NCBI GenBank assembly: GCA_959347315.1
Contig: OY365810.1
Span: forward strand, 13,419,415 to 13,483,414
Direction of reading: 5' to 3'
DNA length: 64,000 nt
Source of the DNA: Bimastos eiseni
Lineage: Eukaryota > Annelida > Clitellata > Crassiclitellata > Lumbricidae
Shown here: positions 56,729-64,000 of the stretch, piece after piece
Numbering within the stretch: the stretch's first letter is position 1
How the letters are laid out: each line of letters opens with the position of its first letter
Position numbers and translations under genes: made by a program
Notes under the pieces: generated by a model
Database searches by the model: none
What the model saw: only the letters and a program-made list of their open reading frames with translations
What the model was told of the DNA's origin: nothing

Positions 56729-57129
56729 TTGGTAAGTGATGCGCTCAGAAGCATAGGCTGCACAGTAGTCAACGTACCTGGGGATGCTGACGTATGCATA
56801 GTAAAGGCTACAGTGGATACATCCGTTCAACACACAATTACTCTGATTGGAGAAGACACCGATCTCCTTATCTTACTCCTTTACTATGGATTGCCACATT
56901 GTAAGAGTCTTTTCTTTAGATCTGGCAAGACAAGAGATGATGGCAAAGTTTATGACAAAAACAGTCTAAAGATAATCATCGGAAATGACATGTGTTCCCA
57001 GTTATTATTTGTCCACGCCATGACAGGTTGCGATACCACATCTCGAATATTCGGTGTTGGCAAAAAGAATGCTATTCAAAGACTTGTGAAAGGAGACAAT
57101 GTCCTTCAGTCATATGCCAAAGCTATTAC
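56729..57129 (+). pseudogene. XPG-like/CXC element protein, XPG-I and helix-hairpin-helix part
   Basis: Open stretch of about 134 residues. Shows GDADVCIV (18-25), LIGEDTDLLIL (39-49) and GCDTTSRIFGVGKKNAIQRL (100-119). In FEN1/XPG nucleases the matching blocks are the E/D-A-E/D metal site, 'ED-x-D' and 'GCDY..I.GIG.K.A', so acidic residues D19, D21, D43, D45 and D102 sit where metal ligands are expected. Cut by the hAT element starting at 57,130. Confidence 0.78.
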
Positions 57130-57897
57130 CAGAGTTGTATAGTCTCGAGGCAGTGTCTCGAATTTTTTTAAACTGACTTGAGGTGAAATTCTTGTTTTGT
57201 CTTGAACAAACGGTCTCGATAAGTTTCGCGTTAGCTGTCTTAGAATCTTACGCTAGAAACTGAAACTGGAATCTACGAAAAACGGTAATTATGGTTAACG
57301 CGCGAGGTACATTATACTGATCAATTCAATTATCTTGAAGTGGAAAGATATCTGAGAGAGAACCCGAGATTTCGATGTTTGCGTTTACGCAATTTGAAGT
57401 TATTGACAGAACAATAGCTATGCCTTGCCGTTTGTCATTAATGCAAAACCCCCATAACCGAAACGATCGGAACAACTTCGAGTTTCTCAGGGTGTGCAAG
57501 GATATGCGCAAATTAATAATTTCGTTTGGTATTGGCATCGAATTTGCTTGTTCAGAATCGTCTGAATATTTCAGAAGATATTCTATTCAGAAGATATGTC
57601 GAAGAAGAGATTTCGAAAAAGATTAAACGCGGCAATATAAAAACTGTCCTCGGGAATTGGTACTATATTATATACATTATAAGTTTAAAATTGAATTACA
57701 AATGAACCTTATTCCCGAAAACTGATACATTAGAATTTTACAGCATTTTATATAGGATCACTTGACGTTTACTGTCTCGTACTGTCTTGAGCCTAGTGTC
57801 TCGGTTTCGGTCTTGGTACCTCACTGTCTCGGTCTCGGCACCTCACTGTCTCGGTTTCGTCTTGGTCTTGAAGTTTCAAGTCTTGCATACATCACTA
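57130..57897. mobile_element. hAT-type non-autonomous element, 'TCTCGGTCTCG' family, copy 2
   Basis: Begins CAGAGTTGTATAGTCTCGAG and ends CTTGCATACATCACTA. Perfect 8-bp duplication GCTATTAC (57,122-57,129 and 57,898-57,905). Shares the TATTCCCGAAAACTGATACA block with 51,900-52,323 but is longer. Inserted in the XPG-like gene. Confidence 0.9.
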
Positions 57898-57905
57898 GCT
57901 ATTAC

Positions 57906-58398
57906 TATCCCCGATAAATCCATCTAGCTAATTGATAAACTATGATGTCGAGTAATAGCTGTTCTCTATGGCGGCAAGTGCACAGATTCTCTTGCAAAAA
58001 TGCGATATAACAACGTCAATTGGAAAATTGTCTCCGCTTCGTCATTTGTCACACCAGAGCGTCTTCCAAAACCGAATCTGAAACGAAACTTCATTGTCGC
58101 AGAGCTTACAGCCAGATCATTGAACACTTGGACAGGAAAGGCAGAGGCAATGGATGCCACGGACTAGGGTTGGAACATGCAGGATAATCGGTACATCACA
58201 GTTATGTCAACGATGAATGCTGCTCCAGACGTACACTTGAAGGTCATTCATTGCAGCTGCCATAATTCTTGTAAGACTCTCCGCTGCTCTTGTAGAAGAA
58301 TTCGACTACCATGCTCTTCCGCCTGTGGAAATTGCCAAATTACCAACTGTGACAATTCTCATAATACGTTCCTCCTGGAGAAGTCAGACGATGGCTAA
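57906..58398 (+). pseudogene. XPG-like/CXC element protein, C-terminal CXC domain
   Basis: Resumes after the hAT insertion, with stops. LYGGKCTDSLAKMRYNN..W (from 57,965), FVTPERLPKPNLKRNF, EAMDATD-stop-GWNMQDNRYI, then APDVHLKVIHCSCHNSCKTL and RCSCRRIRLPCSSACGNCQI followed by TNCDN. Nine Cys in the spacing CxCx3Cx4CxCx6Cx3Cx2Cx4C resemble the CXC/tesmin DNA-binding fold. Confidence 0.75.
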
Positions 58399-58499
58399 TT
58401 GAATGTGTTAGCTACACAACTGTAAACTCATGACCATTAGATTTGTCTCTAAGCTATATATTAAGCTTATATCAAGTGATTAACTGAGCGCTTGACAAT

Positions 58500-59170
58500 A
58501 CAACCTACAGTTTGACACCAAACACATCATTCTGGGTAGAATGGTCCTTTAGATATTGACATTTTTGCTTTCGGCGGCCATGTTGGACGCAATTTTGAAA
58601 GTGACTCTTTTATCGTTGTCGAATTAAAGTAGACTATTACTTGTTAATTAGCATATAATACTGCCTACAATTCTACACTAAACACACTCTTCTAAGTTGA
58701 ATGGTCCTTCAGATATTGACATTTTTGCCTATGTCGGCCATGTTGGACGCCATTTTGAAGGCGACTCTTTTATCATTGTCTAATTAGAGTAGACTGCTAC
58801 TTTGTTACTTAGCTTTTAATATTGCCTACAGTTCGATACTAAACATACCTTTGTATGTTGAATGGTTCTGTAGATATTGATAATTTTAGCTTTCGGCGGC
58901 CATTTTGGACGCCATTTTGAAAGTGACTCTTACGTCTTGGTCTCATCTGGTAATGGGAATGCAATAAAACCTACGGCTCGACACCAAAACACCCTTCTAT
59001 GTTGAATGGTTCTTTAGATATTGACAATTATAGTCATCGGCGGCCATGTGTGACGCTATCTTGAAAATGACACTTTTCTGATGGTCAGATTTGAGCCGAA
59101 TTTTACTATGTTAATAAACATGAAAAATATTGTCAGAATCCGTTGAGAAACCTTTTGTTCGCATATTTTT
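58500..59170 (-). repeat. Right terminal inverted repeat with four subunits
   Basis: The outer 473 bp match the left arm inverted; an extra inner subunit (58,500-58,697) has no counterpart on the left, where the similarity stops at 55,207. Confidence 0.88.
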
Positions 59171-59579
59171 AGGGTTACGTGTTTTTTTGCCTTAGATTGA
59201 CTCGACTAATAGGCCTATAGCACATCAAGCGACGATGGAAAACGTTGACTGTGTCTTATTTCTACACAGTCACTAATAGTTGGCCTATATTTCGTCTGGG
59301 CATATTAGAATAGATCTTCATTAGTCGTTTCTGTTGTGATAGAATCTCGTAATTATCATCAAACTTATTGCACTCGCATTTAGGCCTACTCTCGTGAAGT
59401 AGGCTAAATGCGCTTCCAACAAGACAATGACTGTAAAAGATAAAGAACATTCGTGTGCTCCTGTTCGTGATGCAGTGATGATGAAATTCCAGCCTTCACC
59501 GATTACATATCCTATTAGTATATATATGCATTCATGTTTATATATATATATATATATAAAATCTTATAAATAAGGAGAA

Positions 59580-59745
59580 GATTCTGTGTGTCCTTCTGTC
59601 CGGCTGTGCATTTCCACAGTTTTAGAGGTATGGACTTGAAACCTTCGTCGTGCAATTGGCTCGGGAAACGCCTGGGACACAAATTAGAAGGGTTGGTGAA
59701 TCTCGCAGTCGCCCTCTTCCAGGTCTCCAGAGCTAAAAACCTAAG
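59580..59745 (+). repeat. Dispersed repeat 'TTCTGTGTgTCC..CTGTCC', copy 1
   Basis: GATTCTGTGTGTCCTTCTGTC ... CATTTCCACAGTTTTA ... AACGCCTGGGACA resembles 60,165-60,330 in the same order. Family unknown. Confidence 0.5.
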
Positions 59746-59903
59746 GCACACCTACGCCACACCCATAAAAGCGAGGTGTCCACTCGTTCGCCAGGAGCGT
59801 GTCGACGAAACACCTGTAGATATGGTATTGGTATAGCAGGTATATAGCTTCTTTTGCACAGTCGGTCAGATGGGTATGTACTTTGTACGTATCAGTGTGT
59901 ATG

Positions 59904-60122
59904 CACAGTGGCCGATCGGTTAGAGCGGTCACCCCGTAACGTTCAGTGTGCACTGAGCGAGCGGGTTAGACCCTCGGCCGGGGAGTCACTGTGTTGGGAC
60001 CTTGAGCAAGTCCTTCGCGCACCATTGCTCTGCAGTACAACTGCAACTGCGCCTTCGAGGCGTGTGTGTGTACTTCTGAGCAAAAAGATGTTGGAAGAAG
60101 GGCGGTACCAAATTTCGGAAAG
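59904..60122 (+). mobile_element. tRNA-headed SINE family A, full-length copy
   Basis: CACAGTGGCCGATCGGTTAG (box A), variable-arm-like GTTCAGTGTGCACTGAGCGA, box B-like GCGGGTTAGACCC, then GGGACCTTGAGCAAGTCC, ACTTCTGAGCAAAAAGATG and AAATTTCGGAAA. The extended arm suggests a Leu- or Ser-type tRNA ancestor. Best reference copy in the window. Confidence 0.88.
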
Positions 60123-60164
60123 TGAAATGAATGAAATAAACACTACTTATTTACATGTATATCT

Positions 60165-60335
60165 AGATTCTGTGTTTGTGTCTCTCTGTCCGTTTATGCA
60201 TTTGCACACTTTTATAGCTATTCACTCGACACCTCGCCACTCGTTCGGGGAAGCCCTCGGACATCCAGTAGAGGGGTGGCCGCCGTCTTCCTCCTCTCCA
60301 GGGCCAAAACCTGTCTCACCCCGGGCTCCAGCTAG
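60165..60335 (+). repeat. Dispersed repeat 'TTCTGTGTgTCC..CTGTCC', copy 2
   Basis: GATTCTGTGTTTGTGTCTCTC ... CATTTGCACACTTTTATAGC ... GAAGCCCTCGGACA ... GGGCTCCAGCTAGTATATAAA. Ends with CTAGT, which could hint at a Helitron tail, but no hairpin was verified. Confidence 0.5.
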
Positions 60336-60339
60336 TATA

Positions 60340-62080
60340 TAAATAATTATACGCAACGTGTAGATATAGAAATTATACGGGCACACTTCTAGTACACGGC
60401 TATAACGCAATGGTCATGCGTGGCGATAAGTCGATAACGTGGCCACAACACTGAAGATTGATGACCACCACTTTGTGTTGCAAAGTTACGCTTCCTTTTC
60501 CTTAGACATATTATTGCAGTCTTCTTTGGGTCTTGTCCTGCAGGATATAAACCGATAAGGAAACGCTCCAAACTCATCTTCGTTAAGAATTCTAAGAATT
60601 TCATATAACTAGGCTCAGGAAACGTTTTTCGTCGTCTATATCAACAGAATTTTTAACAGCAGAAACTGTAGACCTATATATTCGACCTTACAGTCATTCA
60701 GTTTCCATCCACGTGGCGCTCCAAAAAGAATCGTCTGGAAAAGCGTAAACAAGTCTGGATAAGGTCGATGATCTACCGTTTAATGACCAATCGATCGCTG
60801 TTATTTAGCGATTAGACATCTTACATTGTCAATCTTTTGTGCCTCATACGCTGTTCAAGCTAGCACAAGGTCATCGATCCGCAAGATCTATGGTGTCTAG
60901 GAGAGGACGACGAATACTAAATTCTGCAGGGCTCCTCTCTATACAGTCGACCGCAAGACGACGACCGATTAATTGTACTGTCCAAAGGAAACACGATGGC
61001 ATCGGAATTAAAAATCGATGTAAACACTATCTGTCTACGAACAAGTAATGAGCAATATGCGATGGTGTAGGAATCACTGCGTCGAGGAATTGAATATGTT
61101 CGTGGTATCCGTGTTGTTGTCAAGCAGCGAAACGACATTACAGCACGACTGTAACACACTTGAGGCTGATGCCCTCGTCTTAGTTAAGGGGTTAGGACCG
61201 ACGTACCCTCGAGTCTCGCGTCGTCTGGCCGTTGCTTTGTCTTCTAAACTCTTACGGAGGAAGCTAGCCAATGACCGCCATACGTGGGATCCTAAACTTC
61301 CATTGTTCCTTGACATACTGGAACTATTGGTTTACAAATATCTGCAATTTTTAGATCAAATTCTTCATAACCGCAATTTTTGTCGGCCATCTGAGGAGTA
61401 ATAAGCATGTATATTTTGATAGGTATCTGCAAAACATATTGGGATATTGCTTAGCAGATATATGGCTCAGTAACATCACAAAACATCGTATAGACCTACA
61501 GTTTTTCCTATGTAGGCCTGATATTAGTCTGCCCACGATTTAATTAAACGGTGATACTCGTGCTGAAGCTAATGGGGCTGACGCAATTCATATCAGCATC
61601 ACGTGACTAACCATGCAGAGATTCGAATACGGATCACTATAAAGAAAAGTCACTCGTTCAACCTATATAATAATCCCGCACAATTGTCTAATGGCATTCA
61701 GCATCCTTGAATCTGGAATAATATTGACCATCACGAATATCCTCTGGCTTAAGACAACGATCAGTGTGGCTACGTATAGGACGCCTGCTTTATTCCTATG
61801 CATACATAGCATTGTTGGCAGAGCACAGCTTATGAGAGTGGCGCCTCATAAATAAGCGGCTGTGGGCAGAGCAGAGGAATGGTCCGGTGATATTCCGTTG
61901 CCTTGGTGTGTGCAGATACAGCGTCTGGGTAATTGACGTCTGCAAACAGACGAATCGTTCCATGTCAAGTGTCATCACATGGAGAGAAGCAGCACGTATT
62001 GGTCAGTTGAGGAGGAGGTGGAGAAGAGAGGGAGAATAGGAGTCCTCTAATAAGAGGATCAGGGTTATGAGGAAAGACAG
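60340..62080. other. No recognisable gene
   Basis: Only short open frames, the longest at 61,048-61,401 (+, 117 codons; LVLVKGLGPTYPRVSRRLAV). I recognise none of them and see no splice context or repeat support. Confidence 0.5.
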
Positions 62081-62129
62081 GGAGATGAGGATGGGCAAAA
62101 ATAGAAATGAATTGAAACGAAAATAGAAG

Positions 62130-62335
62130 GGAAAGAAAGGAAAGAGGAAGAGAGGAAGAAAGAGAGGAAGAAAGAGAGGAAGAAAGAGAGGAAGAAAGAG
62201 AGGAAGAAAGAGAGGAAGAAAGAGAGGAAGAAAGAGAGGAAGAAAGAGAGGAAGAAAGAGAGGAAGAAAGAGAGGAAGAAAGAGAGGAAGAAAGAGAGGA
62301 AGAAAGAGAGGAAGAAAGAGAGGAAGAAAGAGAAG
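62130..62335 (+). repeat. 12-bp polypurine minisatellite 'GAAGAAAGAGAG'
   Basis: About 16 near-perfect units, pure purine on the + strand. Creates spurious Leu/Phe/Ser-rich frames on the minus strand. Confidence 0.95.
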
Positions 62336-62482
62336 GGGGATTTCAAGGATAGGAATTTGGGACACGGTACAGTAGAGTGAACAGTCGGCAGCGACGTACA
62401 TTGTAAGAAACATAGGATTGACGTATAGAGGCTACTTATAATCATCACCAACGCAGATGGACAGCTCGACCGTCTGTCCCCG

Positions 62483-62485
<3 letters not shown>

Positions 62486-62558
<73 letters not shown>
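62486..62558 (+). repeat. (CT)n microsatellite
   Basis: Uninterrupted CTCTCT run of about 72 bp. Confidence 0.95.
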
Positions 62559-62560
<2 letters not shown>

Positions 62561-62569
62561 GTCCATCTC

Positions 62570-62865
62570 TCTTTGTGTCCCTCTATGTGTCTATGTGTCT
62601 CTTCGTTCGTCTGTCTTCGTGCCCCTCCATCCATCCATATGTCCTCGTATTCCTCCGCTCATCTATGTTTGTGCCCCTTCGTCCGTTTTTCTCTATATCC
62701 CTTCGTCCGTCTGTCCCTATGTCCCTTCGTCGGTCTGTCCTTATGCCCCTTCGTCCGTATGTCCCCATGTCCCTTCGTTCGTCGTCCCTTCGTCCGTCTG
62801 TCCCTGTGTCCCTCCATCCACGTGTCCTTGTGTTTCTTTGTCCTTCTGTCATTTCGTCCATCCGG
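62570..62865 (+). repeat. Pyrimidine-rich tandem repeat 'CCCTTCGTCCGTCTGTCC'
   Basis: CCCTTCGTCCGTCTGTCCCT with ATGTCCC variants recurs ~14 times with drift; open in all three + frames because stops are rare in it. Confidence 0.85.
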
Positions 62866-63039
62866 TCATATGTCAGCCAGATACATTTTCCTCTGGTACA
62901 CTTATCGCATAAAAATATTCATTGTCTCCAATCCATCGATAAAGAACAGACGTCAGGTGCAGCAGGTGCCAGCGGTAAATCTAATCGTTAAAATCAGCTT
63001 ATAGACTGTAATTTATTTTAAATAAGATTTCTATGCGGA

Positions 63040-63150
63040 TAGAGAGAATGAGAGAGAGTGTGTGTGAGAGAGAGACAGACAGAGACAGAGACAGAGGCAG
63101 AGAGACAGACAGACAGAGGCAAAGGCAGAGAGAGACAGAGACAGAGAGAG
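63040..63150 (+). repeat. GAGACAGA-type microsatellite
   Basis: GAGAGAGACAGACAGAGACAG run; purine-rich. Confidence 0.9.
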
Positions 63151-63404
63151 ATTGATAAGAGACCGGAACTTGATGTCCTCCGTTTTCAAGTGCATCGTTC
63201 GCTGACGTTCCGTGGCTTTATTGGAATATTGAATCATAACAATATGAGGGAAAACACTTGGCCAATTTCAACTTCATTATCTTCCTTCGCTCTCATTCGA
63301 TGCTCGCTATTTACACAAACGACGACGTTGATGACGTTGACCGTAGCGAACACGGTCTAATGGCTTTGTTATCGATTCCGTTGTTTTTGCTGGCACGGTC
63401 CAAG

Positions 63405-63770
63405 GAATGATGATGATGATTATGATTATGATGATGACGATGACGATGACGACGACGACGATGATGACGATGACGATGACGGGGATGATGGTCATGATGA
63501 TGATGATGATTATGATGATGATGATTATGATGAAAGATTGTAACAAAAATTACGATGATGATTTTGGTTCAGAGTATGACAATGCCAATTGCGATGCAAA
63601 TGATGATGTCAATTCTTGTTATTGCTGTTGATCACGACAACGATGACGACGATGACGACAATATGATTAAGATGATGGTTATGGGAACGTGACAATGCTG
63701 GTGATGAAAATATGCAGATTACAATGATTATGTCGATGATGATGACGACAATGATAATTGACTATGGTGA
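63405..63770 (+). repeat. GAT/GAC trinucleotide-rich stretch
   Basis: ATGATGATGATTATGATTATG ... GACGATGACGACGACG, then sparser GATGATGATGACGAC words to 63,770. Confidence 0.9.
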
Positions 63771-64000
63771 TGATCACAAACGATTCATGTCGCCTGATAT
63801 CAGCGCAGAAGACAATTCACTCCGGATGAAGCTCTTCAAAGCGTCATTGTCTCTCATCGCGTAACTTGCACATTATCCAATTGATTAAAACAATTGAAAA
63901 GGAACGAAAGCAACTAATGCGTAATTAACAGATAGCAATTAACAATAAAGCAAACTAAAATATAGTTTTCCATTTGACGAGGGAAGAGCAGTGGCATCCT

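Larger units (their letters stand above)
54735..59170 (+). mobile_element. Long-TIR DNA element encoding an XPG-like/CXC protein
   Basis: Left end (54,735-55,207) and right end (58,698-59,170) are ~470-bp inverted copies with about 90% or more identity by eye, starting at AAAAA(T)ATGCGAACAAAAGG and reading TTTCTCAACGGATTCTGAC. Each arm is made of ~165-bp direct subunits containing CAAAATGGCGTCCAACATGG; the right side has one more unit (58,500-58,697). Between the arms lies a broken gene for an XPG/FEN-like, Cys-rich protein of a family I recognise from many marine invertebrate genomes. The exact tip and target duplication could not be fixed. No DDE transposase was found inside. Some Academ transposons are reported to carry an XPG-like nuclease, so they are the first group to compare. 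Confidence 0.8.

Noticed and set aside
61048..61401. A 117-codon + strand gene
   Set aside because: No recognisable motif or splice support; a 117-codon frame is possible by chance in 64 kb on six frames.
62003..62634. Minus-strand open frames of 136 and 189 codons (LPLFLPLF, FFLSFFLS)
   Set aside because: Readings of the 12-bp purine array; no start context, no homology.
62457..63004. Three overlapping + frames rich in Pro/Ser/Cys/Val
   Set aside because: All three frames are open across a stop-poor pyrimidine repeat; no sign of selection on one frame.

Overview
This is a window of a gene-poor, intron-rich animal genome. Exons are short (41-340 bp), introns have GT-AG borders, and the introns and intergenic DNA are full of SINEs, a LINE, hAT-type and other short transposons and minisatellites. 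The overall style (AT-rich, frequent TAGGCCTA palindromes, tRNA-headed SINEs, RTE-like LINE, long-TIR elements with a Cys-rich XPG-like protein) suggests a marine invertebrate, possibly a deuterostome such as an echinoderm. The species cannot be fixed from the sequence alone.

Region 1 (27-43,364, + strand) is almost all of one gene: the orthologue of adenylate kinase 9 (AK9). I could assign 36 exons whose splice phases all agree. Together they give 6,003 nt, i.e. 2,000 codons plus a stop; only the extreme 5' end lies outside the window. The protein has four P-loop adenylate-kinase units and five 'CPV' (YHS-like) modules joined by acidic linkers. Its introns hold hairpin mini-elements, at least two SINE families, three hAT-type non-autonomous elements, a TA-flanked MITE, an RTE-like LINE (31,780-34,205, - strand) and several minisatellites. 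One minisatellite (41,245-41,770) appears to have been amplified from the splice donor of the exon it follows.

Region 2 (43,365-47,066) is the intergenic space between two convergent genes. It contains a LINE 3' fragment and a degenerate SINE.

Region 3 (47,067-53,721, - strand) is a four-exon gene for a chloride intracellular channel (CLIC/EXC-4-like) protein of 271 aa with a CPIC dithiol motif. Its introns carry two hAT-type elements with clear 8-bp target duplications.

Region 4 (54,735-59,170) is a ~4.4 kb DNA element. It has ~470-bp terminal inverted repeats built from ~165-bp tandem subunits. Inside is a decayed gene for a protein with XPG/FEN1-like nuclease motifs and a C-terminal CXC (tesmin-like) Cys-rich domain. 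A SINE and a hAT element have inserted into that gene. This is the most interesting object in the window.

Region 5 (59,171-64,000) has no gene I can recognise. It holds a SINE, two copies of another repeat, and long purine, pyrimidine and GAT microsatellites.
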